From the NCBI RefSeq assembly GCF_963678635.1, contig NC_087063.1, positions 17,860,143-17,920,142 on the forward strand: DNA of 60,000 bases. Reading direction: 5' to 3'. Both the position numbers and the translations under genes were made by a program. Origin of the DNA: Symsagittifera roscoffensis (lineage: Eukaryota; Xenacoelomorpha; Acoela; Convolutidae). The notes below the pieces were generated by a model. It was not told where the DNA came from. It searched no databases and was given only the letters and a program-made list of their open reading frames with translations. Shown one piece after another: positions 38,024-50,080 of this stretch (its first letter is position 1; each line of letters opens with the position of its first letter).

Positions 38024-38081
38024 AAAGCTTTAGACTGACCATTGGTTATTAATTAATAAGCAATGGTCAGTCTAAAGCTTT
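38024..38081. repeat. 58-bp hairpin, copy 3
   Basis: Perfect 21-bp arms as at 21645. Confidence 0.96.
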
Positions 38082-38122
38082 GTATAGATAGCTAGCTCTG
38101 AGAGATTTGATCTTCATTTCAG

Positions 38123-38256
38123 GTACTCTGCGTGTGCGTGACATGGTCAAGTGTGGATTCTTTTTGAATATTCTTTGCTTCACAGTTGCAACATGTTGGG
38201 CATTCACTTGGGGAAATGTCGTGTTTTCTATGCACCAGCCGCTTGAAACTTCATGA
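38123..38256 (+). CDS. SLC13 terminal exon, copy 3 (intact)
   Basis: Acceptor tttcag, phase as in the other copies, 43 codons, TGA at 38254-38256. The encoded protein equals copy 2. Open. Confidence 0.88.
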
Positions 38257-41200
38257 AACAAAAACAATCAAAACAAAACTCTAAAGAGTATACATTCATT
38301 GCAAGGGACTTTATAATGAATAATCAGATATCGTATAAATTAGTCAGATAAGCAAAAATATATATCGTATCAACAAAAATTTTGAATGTACTGCAGCTTT
38401 TTGAATAGTTGACTGAGATCTGATTTTATATCTCCCAAATCCATCAATTTCTGATATCTTCAAAAAATATTATTGAAAAATCTTGCTAAATCTTGAAAAA
38501 CATCTCAGCTGTCTTGAAAATTTTTTCAAGATGACTGGACATGAAAATACCAAATGTGCTCCTTAAGGTTCCATGCTTTTGGTTTTATAGTTTTGCCGAA
38601 GTTTTTGTTATCACGATTCTGGAATCTACACTCATATCTTTTACATATGTTAGAGGATTGCAGGGCTACACAGCCAAGGAAAAACTTGACACTTTCTGCT
38701 AGAAACTTAAGAGTCCAAGTCAATCCTGGACTTCCTGGCAGGAGCCATTCAGGAACCCTGCCACGAAGACTCAGATAAAAAAAACGTGAAAACCAAGTCT
38801 GGACACCAGCCAGTACCCTTCTAAGAAACCCAGGAAATCAGCAGTTTTAATTACTTAAGTCTTTTGTTATTTTTTAGTAAAGCTACAATTTATTTTTGTG
38901 CTTGAGCAAGGATTGTTAGAAAGCAAAAAAGCAAAAATTCCAGAACGAACTTTTGACTAAAAGAACCAAACTTTATTATTGTTTTTTTGCTTTCAAAGAG
39001 CAAGTTAAACCAAAACATGACAGAAAATAATTCCACAGTTTTCAATTTTTTGATGTATAATTTTTAGCCCCATAGAAAAGCTTATGTTTTTATCATAAAG
39101 CTGTGTAAAACTCAAGCTTTAACTTTTTCAATAAACCTACAAAAGCGTTTTATTTGCAGAAAATTTGCCACTTGACTTGAGGGCTTTTCTGATTGAGAAC
39201 ACCCCAAATTGCGTTGTTGTTCTGACCTTCGAACAAAGTGCGGAAAAATTATGCTTGGATCGGTTACGATCGGTTATTTATTCTGTCGATTTTCGAATTC
39301 TTAACTGAGCTTTTTTGAAGAAATCTTGTAAAAAATTTTATTGTCTGGAGCTCAAATTTAAAGAAATTGCACTTGCAATCATTTTTTGTAGAGCTAATGG
39401 GGTTTGAATTTATTGATTCGACCAACTGGAGAAATTTAAGGCGCGATATATTGCAATCTTGTGACCCGCGTAAGCAGCAAATTTTTGAGCTGAATTGAGG
39501 CAAGTCATTTGCGCTTAAAAATTGGATTAGACCTGCTAAACACATTCCCTTTTAGTTTACTTTAGCGGAGAAAAAGAAAAAAAAACATGATTTTTTTTTA
39601 AAAAAAGTTCGTCTTTTTTTCAACCACAGAGTTTTTGATTTAAGTGTATTCGGAAACATTCGGGAGTTTGCCGTGATATACGAGCAGTCTTGTTTTGTTT
39701 TAAAACAAGTTCGTAAATGTTTGCAAATTTCAAAAAAGTTTAACACTTTCCGAGCTCAGAATTCAACGGAAAAACCAAAAGTTAAGATGCATCATCGAAT
39801 CTATCTAGACCCACAGAAAAACTTATGTTTTCTATTGTAAATCTGTTCAAATTTCAGGCCTCAATTTCCATAGCAATTCTACAAATGCTGTTTTGGGCAG
39901 AGCTCTAGCCACTTAGCCAGTGCGCTTTGGTTACATCAGAGTGTTTTTTGTTCACTTTCTGTACGTTGAGCATCACAAAACAAAATCCACGCTCGTGAAG
40001 CCAAATTGCTTGCCACGCTTGCTTCGCAATTTTAAAATCTCCATTCGCACAACAATTAATCATTGTAGTAGTACACTTGTTTTCGTCTTTTTGGTATATT
40101 TCCTTTTATATACAAAAATGATATTGGAATTCCCCAACAAACGTTCTTTTTATAGCCAAAAACTCGTAGCTTTGAAGCAAATCTTTCAAATGCATATTCA
40201 TAAATATTGCAGAAAGATGAATGACAGATCCAGAAATTGATAACTAACATGGTGTATGAAAGCAAAATGCGAGGAGTTTTTGGATAATAAGATACTGTAG
40301 AAATAGTTTATTCCTGCAAGATGTTGTCTAGCTATTGCATTTTTAGTATATTTAGCTTCTTAGTACTTTCGCAGTATGCAGCATCCTTATTGACATAAAA
40401 TAAAACCCGCATCCACTAAAAAAACCCGAAGGCTTATGCAATCGACGAAATGCAAATTTTTGACTATTCTATCTAATCGTGATAATCAAAATTAGCTGTT
40501 TAAAGGATTTTTATTACCCGGGTTGACAAAAATGCTTATCATACAATTCTCATATATGGAAAAAACGCTGATCATGCACTTTCATTTAATTTCATAGAGC
40601 AAAAGTAAGTTTATGAAAACAGCAAAATAAGAATTTTTCCATACTCTAAAATTTTATAACAAGCACTTCATTACGAGGCCAAACTATGCATTTTATGCAT
40701 TGTAAGCAGATTCCGCAACAGGGACGTTCCCTGTGTTCTTCTTTTGTTCGTTCATTCACTTTGGTCGTTCTGACAAAACTTTACTATGTTTAAAGACTTG
40801 TCTCTGGAATTCAGGAACATACAGACACAAAATTTTGCGCCTATCCAGTGCACAGTATGGCCTCGTAGTGTTTTTCAAATGAAAAAATGCAAAAGTAAGA
40901 AAAACATAAATTTGAACTGGTTTTTAAACTGCTATGACAATTTTTTAATTTTCCAAATAATTCAGCATCTATGAAAATCATACAAGGTAAGCAAGACAGA
41001 TGTAAGGTTGAAAATTGAAATGGCAAGCAAAAAGAATTATAGTCGATTATAAACTTTTGAAATTGATTTTTTTAAATAAAAAACATGATTGAAATTGAGA
41101 TAAAAGTGATGATTGAATAAGAAACAGATTGAAAATTAATAGAATATAATTGATTTATAATTATAATTGATTCTATTTTTTTTCCAAAAAAGAGATTTTG

Positions 41201-42962
41201 ATTGAATAACAAATGGTTATAATTGATTTTTTCTCAATTTTTCAAATTATTTTTCTCAAAATAGTTTCAAAATCCTTTTAGAACATTCGCAACGGGATAC
41301 TCGCAAGATGCTCCATTCAATTGAAAATGTTTATCTCGTTAATCCTGAATACTTTCAAACATTTCTTTGTTTTTGTTTCTATTTCACAACGATGTTTTTT
41401 TTGAATTTTCACTAAACCGTTTCTACACTAGAATAATTGTTGTAACTGATTTACTTATTAATCCCTTTTTTCTATCATTTTTTAGTTTTTTATGAGTCAA
41501 TGAAAACTTTATAACATTCAATGAAAAATTGAAAGTTTCACAAGCACCAGAAAAATCATTTTAATTTTTTTTCGGCGATTAATTGACACAAAGTGCGAGA
41601 AAAAAAAGATTTTTTTTTGTTTCTGATTTTCCTTTATTACATCCCCCACATGCATATAAAAATACAAGGGTTATGTTTAGCGTCTGTTAATGTTTCAAAA
41701 GCACTAAATATTGAGCTCGTATTCAGACTTAGGTTGAATTTGGAACGTATTAATTCACTGCTAACGCTTGTTATAAGAACGCATTAAATTGCGCATTGTT
41801 TATCCCAAATTCACCAATATAGCAATTTTCAAAAGCCTGTAACAGTACAAAAAAGGATCACAGATACCCTATTTTTTCAAATCAGCTCAGTACAACAATA
41901 TCTCTCAGATGGCATAAAAGTTTCCGTCGAAAATACTTAGTTCAGTGGTCGAAGTTTGACCGAATAAAAAATCACCCAAGCAGAAAAATTCTGCTCATTC
42001 TTCGAAAGTGGAACAGATAGGGCTTTTACGTGACAAATCACTCGATCCTTATTGATGATTGTTTGTGGTACTGATTTTGTTTGGAAAAAATTTGGGAAAA
42101 ATCATATGCCCCAATTTTTCCTGTATTTCATATTTCCAACTGATTTGTTATATTTTGTTTTTGAAGCAAGAAAAATTTTGAGTAGCGTTTACAACATAAT
42201 TATTCAGCAAAAATCAAGGCAAACAAAAGATGAGTCGGATTCTTCAAAATTCTACAAAAATGTCGGTTTTTGTTTAAGGCTTCAAGAAAACCCAAATTTA
42301 ATTATTGTTCCTCGGCAACAACCATGTGTTCGAAAGAAGTTCAATTGGGGAGCATACGAAAAATGCTTCTAGAGATGGAGATGGGAAAAGAAAATGCGCG
42401 AAAAAGGCAATTTTTTGAATCAAAATGATTCAAAAATTTCGCTGAGACAAAAAAAAAATTATTCATAAAAATAATATCAATAAAATCATCAATAAAAATT
42501 ATAATTATCATATTAATCATAATATTAATCATAAAATATGATAAATAAAATAAAACTGATGATAAATTCTCAATAATATTAATCAGAATATCAATATCAA
42601 AATAATAAACATAAAAGTAATCAGAATACTAGTCATAATAATCATGATAATAATGATAGAACCACAATTTGTTTCCAAACGAGTACTAGCTACAGAGTTA
42701 TACTTAATATAAACTACAGAAACAACTCTGCATTGTATTGGAAAACAAGGCGCCGAGCACGGCATGTTTTCAGGTTTCTCTTGCAATTTTGGCCTGTTTT
42801 TTGTCCTTTTTTAAATTAAACTTCGTCTGCGGTACACATAAGTTCAAAAAAAGCAATATACAGTCTCTATAGTGTTTTGGGATATCTGCGAAAACCTATA
42901 AAAAATCGAGAAAAAGAGTTCCCACTCTACTGAATTTTTTTTTACCATAAGCTGTTTTTATA

Positions 42963-43020
42963 AAAGCTTTAGACTGACCATTGGTTATTAATTAATAAGC
43001 AATGGTCAGTCTAAAGCTTT
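42963..43020. repeat. 58-bp hairpin, copy 4
   Basis: Perfect 21-bp arms as at 21645. Confidence 0.96.
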
Positions 43021-43061
43021 GTATAGATAGCTAGCTCTGAGAGATTTGATCTTCATTTCAG

Positions 43062-43195
43062 GTACTCTGCGTGTGCGTGACATGGTCAAGTGTGGATTCT
43101 TTTTGAATATTCTTTGCTTCACAGTTGCAACATGTTGGGCATTCACTTGGGGAAATGTCGTGTTTTCTATGCACCAGCCGCTTGAAACTTCATGA
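43062..43195 (+). CDS. SLC13 terminal exon, copy 4 (intact)
   Basis: Acceptor tttcag, 43 codons, TGA at 43193-43195. Sequence appears identical to copy 3. Open and in phase. Confidence 0.88.
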
Positions 43196-46100
43196 AACAA
43201 AAACAATCAAAACAAAACTCTAAAGAGTATACATTCATTGCAAGGGACTTTATAATGAATAATCAGATATCGTATAAATTAGTCAGATAAGCAAAAATAT
43301 ATATCGTATCAACAAAAATTTTGAATGTACTGCAGCTTTTTGAATAGTTGACTGAGATCTGATTTTATATCTCCCAAATCCATCAATTTCTGATATCTTC
43401 AAAAAATAATATTGAAAAATCTTGCTAAATCTTGAAAAACATCTCAGCTGTCTTGAAAATTTTTTCAAGATGACTGGACATGAAAATACCAAATGTGCTC
43501 CTTAAGGTTCCATACTTTTGGTTTTATAGTTTTGCCGAAGTTTTTGTTATCACGATTCTGGAATCTACACTCATATCTTTTACATATGTTAGAGGATTGC
43601 AGGGCTACACAGCCAAGGAAAAACTTGACACTTTCTGCTAGAAACTTAAGAGTCCAAGTCAATCCTGGACTTCCTGGCAGGAGCCATTCAGGAACCCTGC
43701 CACGAAGACTCAGATAAAAAAAACGTGAAAACCAAGTCTGGACACCAGCCAGTACCCTTCTAAGAAACCCAGGAAATCAGCAGTTTTAATTACTTAAGTC
43801 TTTTGTTATTTTTTAGTAAAGCTACAATTTATTTTTGTGCTTGAGCAAGGATTGTTAGAAAGCAAAAAAGCAAAAATTCCAGAACGAACTTTTGACTAAA
43901 AGAACCAAATTTTATTATTGTTTTTTTGCTTTCAAAGAGCAAGTTAAACCAAAACATGACAGAAAATAATTCCACAGTTTTCAATTTTTTGATGTATAAT
44001 TTTTAGCCCTATAGAAAAACTTATATTTTTATCATAAAGCTGTGTAAACTCAAGCTTTAACTTTTTCAATAAACCTACAAAAGCGTTTTATTTGCAGAAA
44101 ATTTGTCACTTGACTTGAGGGCTTTTCTGATTGAGAACACCCCAAATTGCGTTATTGTTCTGACCTTTGAACAAAGTGAGGAAAAATTATGCTTAGATCG
44201 GTTAGGATCGGTTATTTATTCTGTCGATTTTCGAATTCTTAACTGAGCTTTTTTGAAGAAATCTTGTAGAAAATTTTATTGTCTGGAGCTCAAATTTAAA
44301 GAAATAGAGCTAATGGGGTTTGAATTTATTGATTCGACCAACTGGAGAAATTTAAGGCGCGATATATTGCAATCTTGTGACCCGCGTAAGCAGCAAATTT
44401 TTGAGCTGAATTGAGGCAAGTCATTTGCGCTTAAAAATTGGATTAGACCTGCTAAACACATTCCCTTTTAGTTTACTTTAGCGGAGAAAAAGAAAAAAAA
44501 ACATGATTTTTTTTAAAAAAAAGTTCGTCTTTTTTTCAACCACAGAGTTTTTGATTTAAGTGTATTCGGAAACATTCGGGAGTTTGCCGTGATATACGAG
44601 CAGTCTTGTTTTGTTTTAAAACAAGTTCGTAAATGTTTGCAAATTTCAAAAAAGTTTAACACTTTCCGAGCTCAGAATTCAACGGAAAAACCAAAAGTTA
44701 AGATGATTCATCGAATCTATCTAGACCCACAGAAAAACTTATGTTTTCTATTGTAAATCTGTTCAAACTTCAGGCCTTAATTTCCATAGCAATTCTACAA
44801 ATGCTGTTTTGGGCAGAGCTCTAGCCACTTAGCCAGTGCGCTTTGGTTACATCAGAGTGTTTTTTGTTCACTTTCTGTACGTTGAGCATCACAAAACAAA
44901 ATCCACGCTTGTGAAGCCAAATTGCTTGCCACGCTTGCTTCGCACTTTTAAAATCTTCATTCGCACAACAATTAATCATTGTAATAGTACACTTGTTTTC
45001 GTCTTTTTGGTATAATTCCTTTTATATACAAAAATGATATTGGAATTCCCCAACAAACGTTCTTTTTATAGCCAAAAACTCGTAGTTTTGAAGCAAATCT
45101 TTCAAATGCATATTCATAAATATTGCAGAAAGACGAATGACAGATCCAGAAATTGATAACTAACATGGTGTATGAAAGCAAAATGCGAGGAGTTTTTGGA
45201 TAATAAGATACTGTAGAAATAGTTTATTCCTGCAAGATGTTGTCTAGCTATTGCATTTTTAGTACCTTTAGCTTCTTAGTACTTTCGCAGTATGCAGCAT
45301 CCTTATTGACATAAAATAAAACCCGCATCCACTAAAAAAAACCCGAAGGCTTATGCAATCGACGAAATGCAAATTTTTGACTATTCTATCTAATCGTGAT
45401 AATCAAAATTAGCTGTTTAAAGGATTTTTATTACCCGGGTTGACAAAAATGCTTATCATACAATTCTCATATATGGAAAAAACGCTGATCATGCTCTTTC
45501 ATTTAATTTCATAGAGCAAAAGTAGGTTTATGAAAACAGCAAAATAAGAATTTTTCCATACTCTAAAATTTTATAACAAGCACTTCATTACGAGGCCAAA
45601 CTATGCATTTTATGCATTGTAAGCAGATTCCGCAACAGGGACGTTCCCTGTGTTCTTCTTTTGTTCGTTCATTCACTTTGATCGCTCTGACAAAACTTTA
45701 CTATGTTTAAAGACTTGTCTCTGGAATTCAGGAACATACAGACACAAAATTTTGCGCCTATCCAGTGCACAGTATGGCCTCGTAGTGTTTTTCCATACTC
45801 TGGAATAAAAAATTTGAGCTTTTTAATAAATCTTTTTATCCCCAAAATTCTAAAAAGCATGATAAGCTTTTTTCCGTTCTATGAAATTGTATGACTAGCA
45901 TTTCATCCATAAATGATAAAAAATATTTGTTTTGAAATTTTGTGTTTCATCCGAAACGCTAATCAAGTATTTTTGTCATGAGAAAATCCAGAGTGTAACT
46001 GGCAGTCACTATGCAGATAAACTGCATTTGGTAATTTTAGCCTGGTTAGTTAATTTTAACAATTTCACAAGGAATTAAATACCAAAAATGTAAATTTTTG

Positions 46101-47878
46101 TTTGTGGCTAGATAATTGTTAGTTTGAAAACTTTTTTGGTGGATGAGAAAAAAGGACTGTTTTTCTTACAAATTTGATTTTAAATTAGCAAATGAAACAA
46201 AAACATAATAATCGTGTTTACAAAAAAAACAGTATTCGTTTTTTTAGTTGAAAAACTCATCTTGGACTACGTTATAAACACAAAAAATCAAAATTTGCAT
46301 GCAAAATTTTTTTTTCATAAAACATATTTGGGCAAAAAAAGCTTCAAAAGAAGCAAATAGACGATAAATTTCTAAAACAAATTTTAAATTTTGTATGAGT
46401 TTTGTATGACAGGTTTTTTTCCCATAAATTTCATATATGAAACTGTTGAATAAGCTTTTTTTCTATGGAAGTCAACACGGGAAATTAAAATCAGGATATT
46501 TTCCAAGATAATAGAATCTCTTCTAGTCCGTTTTAGTTGAGTTTAGTGCATGCAAAAAAATATTTATATCGATTAGAATAAATTTAGTTAAAAAGTTCTA
46601 ACAGTGGATAAAAATTTTAAGCAATCATGAAAAAAACAATGTGCTGATATTTTCCTTAATACAAAACCTATAAATGCGTTCATTGAAACAACCATTTTTG
46701 CAAATGAAAAAATGAAAAAGTAAGAAAAACATAAATTTGAACTGGTTTTTAAACTGCTATGACATTTTTTTAATTTTCCAAATATTTCAGCATCTATGAA
46801 AATCATACAATGCAAGCAAGACAGATGTAGGGTTGAAAATTGAAATGGCAAGCAAAAAGAATTATAGTCGATTATAAACTTTTGAAATTGATTTTTTAAT
46901 AAAAATTATGATTGAAATTGTGATAAAAGTGATGATTGAATAAGAAACAGATTGAAAATTAATAGAATATAATTGATTTATAATTATAATTGATTCTATT
47001 TTTTTTTCCAAAAAAGAGATTTTGATTGAATAACAAATGGTTATAATTGATTTTTTCTCAATTTTTCAAATTATTTTTCTCAAAATAGTTTCAAAATCCT
47101 TTTAGAACATTCGCAACGGGATACTCGCAAGATGCTTCATTCAATTGAAAATGTTTATCTCGTTAATCCTGAATACTTTCAAACATTTTTTGTTTTTGTT
47201 TCTATTGCACAACGATGTTTTTTTTTGAATTTTTAGTAAACCGTTTCTACACTAGAATAATTGTTGTAACTGATTTACTTATTAATCCCTTTTTTCTATC
47301 ATTTTTTAGTTTTTTATGAGTCAATGAAAACTTTATAACATTCAATGAAAAATTGAAAGTTTCACAAGCACCAGAAAAATCATTTTAAATTTTTTTTTTC
47401 GGCGATTAATTGACACAAAGTGCGAGAAAAAAAAAGATTTTTTTGTTTCTGATTTTCCTTTATTACGTCCCCCCACAAGCATATAAAAATACAAGGGTTA
47501 TGTTTAGCGTCTGTTAATGTTTCAAAAGCACTAAATGCTGAGCTCGTATTCAGACTTAGGTTGAATTTGGAACGTATTAATTCACTGCTAACGCTTGTTA
47601 TAAGAACGCATTAAATTGCATACTGTTTATCCCAAATTCACCAATATAGCAATTTTCAAAAGCCTGTAACAGTACAAAAAAGGATCAAAGATACCCTATT
47701 TTTTCAAATCAGCTCAGTACAACAATATCTCTCAGATGGCATAAAAGTTTCCGTCAAAAATACTTAGTTCAGTGGTCGAAGTTGGACCGAATAAAAAATC
47801 ACCCAAGCAGAAAAATTCTGCTCATTCTTCAAAAGTGGAACAGATAGGGCTTTTACGTGACAAATCACTCGATCCTTA

Positions 47879-48385
47879 TTGATGATTGTTTGTGGTACTG
47901 ATTTTGTTTGGAAAAAAATTGGGAAAAATCATATGCCCCAATTTTTCCTGTATTTCATATTTCCAACTGATTTGTTATATTTTGTTTTTGAAGCAAGAAA
48001 AATTTTGAGTAGCGTTTACAACATAATTATTCAGCAAAAATCAAGGCAAACAAAAGATGAGTCGGATTCTTCAAAATTCTACAAAAATGTCGGTTTTTGT
48101 TTAAGGCTTCAAGAAAACCCAAATTTAATTATTGTTCCTCGGCAACAACCATGTGTTCGAAAGAAGTTCAATTGGGGAGCATACGAAAAATGCTCTTTCC
48201 CAGTTCAGCCATCAAATTTGTTTCTATTGGGTAATTTTTCATGTCTATTATTGTTTACAGTGTCTGATTTTTCTACTACTGAAATAAGCACATTTTTTGC
48301 AAATCACATGCAAGTGAAATGCTTTAAATTCATTTTTTGCTCTGGTATTGCACCGCAATTTTTCAAGAAACAAAGAAAACTCTAA
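47879..48385 (+). other. 168-codon frame spanning end of U6 and tail T
   Basis: The first 106 codons recur in other units (26601, 42052), while 28951, 37145, 34913 and 58885 are shortened by indels in A runs or by stops. Pieces include YFIFPTDLLYFVFEARK and QENPNLIIVPRQQ. Because length varies with homopolymer indels, I doubt it is translated. It may be an old coding remnant or chance. Confidence 0.25.
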
Positions 48386-48990
48386 CTTTATTGAGCGATG
48401 AGGATTTTGTACCACTTACCATAGCGTGTGAAGGAATGATTTTTGAAAAAAACAATAAAAATTTTCATGTTGTTTAAAAAAATCATCATCTTTTATGAGC
48501 GGACACCGCTTCAACGAGCAGTTGAAGATAGTTGAAACATTCAGGCCTTTGTCCTGATACGAGAAGTCTTGTTTACAGTTAAGGGAAGATAAAAGGACTT
48601 TGTAAAAAATATTCCCCCGCACGCCTTATAATGTACAACAGATATATTTAATTTCTTATATTGTAGCAATTACGGAAATAGTTTGCTTCAGCCATAATTT
48701 GACACAATTTCTAAGACGGTTTAAATCTCCGCTTCCGCGGTACTAGCGCAAAATCTAGCGAGCCTTAATTGTCCCGAATCGGCCACATTGGCAATTTTCA
48801 ACCCTCATAACTTGATACCAGAAATGATCACATGTAAAACATAACTTTAAGTAAGCTTAGGAAAACAATAGCTTTTGGATGAATAAAAAAATAGATTCAA
48901 AAATGAGTAATTTTATAATCAACATTTGTCTGGAGAAAAAACCACCCCAAGCACAATATTTGCGTCACTTTCTTCTAGAGTCGAAATGAA
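48190..48990 (+). repeat. Tail T, first copy, with two hairpin-element pieces
   Basis: Matches 59198-60000. It contains a forward element 3' end (gaaacattcagg, then gatacgagaagtcttgttt, about 48534-48581) and a reversed element body ending at ccaccccaagcac and gcgtcactttcttctag (about 48600-48990). Confidence 0.8.
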
Positions 48991-49178
48991 AAAATTGAGT
49001 TACGGATGTTCAGACCTAAGTTATCTTTGATGTGATAGGGTATAATTTTGACTTAAACCAAAAAAACTGCATTAATTTTGTTTGTTGCAATTAGTTTTTA
49101 AGCTCATTAATATAGTTCATTAAGCTCAAAATCATTACTGACTAAAAATTTCAAGCAAATCAAACGCGCATATTGCAT
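48991..49178. other. Downstream flank of the sulfotransferase gene
   Basis: AT-rich, no feature seen. No clear AATAAA on the minus strand close to the stop. Confidence 0.4.
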
Positions 49179-49479
49179 TTACACTAAATTATTTAAAGTC
49201 TTGCTACTTCTACTGTATTCTGGCATAGAGAAAATTCTTGGAAAGTTGTCAACCAAATTGTTCACGGCCTTAATTTGACCCGGGGTCCATTTAACTCCAT
49301 TTCTGGATGGGTTAGGTGAGTCCAAAACGCCCTCCAAAACTCCCTGTATATAATCTTCATTGCAGTCTAGATCGAGAACTGTACAGAAGTTAGTGACGTG
49401 TTTTCGAGGGTTTGCAATCAGGTCTTCCAGCTGCACTTGGATATATTTGAAATTAGGATAAGTTTGCATCAACAAATTA
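49179..49479 (-). CDS. Sulfotransferase, last exon
   Basis: This is the C-terminal part of a sulfotransferase, which moves sulfate from PAPS to a hydroxyl or amine. The exon reads YIQVQLEDLIANPRKHVTNF, then a Cys pair region and SRNGVKWTPGQIKAV. The word E-D-L-hydrophobic-x-N-P is typical of the family before its last helices, and SR-x-x-V-x-W-T follows in a group of animal sulfotransferases. The acceptor ttttag is at 49481-49480; the exon starts with one base completing a Ser codon left by the previous exon. Stop TAA at 49179-49181. About 100 residues, open throughout. Confidence 0.85.
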
Positions 49480-49968
49480 CTAAAACGAACAAACATTTTA
49501 AAGCAAAACAGTTACCAATTTTGAAAGTGGAGGTTATACTTTGAAAAGGCAATGGAACTTTTCTACTTCAAGTCAAGTGGAAAAATGAAGTATTTTTAAT
49601 CCTTTTGTCACAATGAAAAAGGTCAATATAGATAATTTTGGTTTCTGTTAATTACAACGTATCTCTATGAAAGTCTGTACAGCCTATCTATGGTTAGTTA
49701 GTTTCTATCCTCTCGCCAAAATCCAGAATCAGTTTATAAAAAACAGAAATTAGGCTGATCTACCTTATAAAGTTGATCGCGATATTTATCATAAATTATA
49801 TATTGTTTTCAAGAAGAGAAATATTTGATTACTTACTAAAACTAAAATTATCCAAAAATTCTTGTCTTTGAACACCGAAAAGGCCAGTTAGCTGCCTATT
49901 TTTTTTACGATTCGCAAGGTTGTTGTTTTAAAATGCCAAATAGTGATAGTCAACTTTCACGGACTGAC
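49480..49968 (-). other. Sulfotransferase intron 2
   Basis: A GT-AG intron of 489 bp, donor AG|GTCAGT. No other feature seen. Confidence 0.75.
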
Positions 49969-50080
49969 CTTAATTTGGCATGACTTGCGATCTCTCTGAT
50001 GGCCTTGTCTACATCCCGGCTATGAGCGATTTTCATTGTCCCGTTAGCCATGGAGTTCCGAATAAAGTCATAGCAAGATC
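49969..50080 (-). CDS. Sulfotransferase, middle exon
   Basis: Too short to stand out as a frame, but it has a good acceptor (ttttaag) and donor (AG|GTCAGT). It encodes 36 residues plus split codons, including SCYDFIRNSMANGTMKIAHS and AIREIASHAKLR. Phase fits both neighbours: two bases complete a Gly codon from the upstream exon, and two bases at the end are completed by the last exon. Higher GC than the surrounding introns supports coding. Confidence 0.8.

Larger units (their letters stand above)
37426..42362 (+). repeat. Array unit U5 (4937 bp)
   Basis: Head, hairpin, exon, flank and old element as in U6. It lacks the segment that U6 has between gtagtgtttttc and the aaatgaaaaaatg word (join near 40878, about 0.9 kb missing). 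It contains the stretch 40455-40830 that U1 and U3 lack. Subfamily variant acttaagtctttt near 38855 is shared with U6. Confidence 0.88.
42363..48189 (+). repeat. Array unit U6 (5827 bp), most complete unit
   Basis: Contains head, hairpin, exon, flank, old element, the 45370-45775 stretch, and an uninterrupted passage from ggactacgttataaacac (about 46270) into segment B. It probably shows the ancestral order. It ends at the ATGC after which the tail T follows instead of another head. A small deletion near 44305 removes about 30 bp of the old element. Confidence 0.88.

Noticed and set aside
21046-48189. The array as a CRISPR or classical satellite
   Set aside because: Units are kilobases long, contain a gene exon and are joined by short-homology breakpoints. 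There are no short direct repeats with unique spacers.
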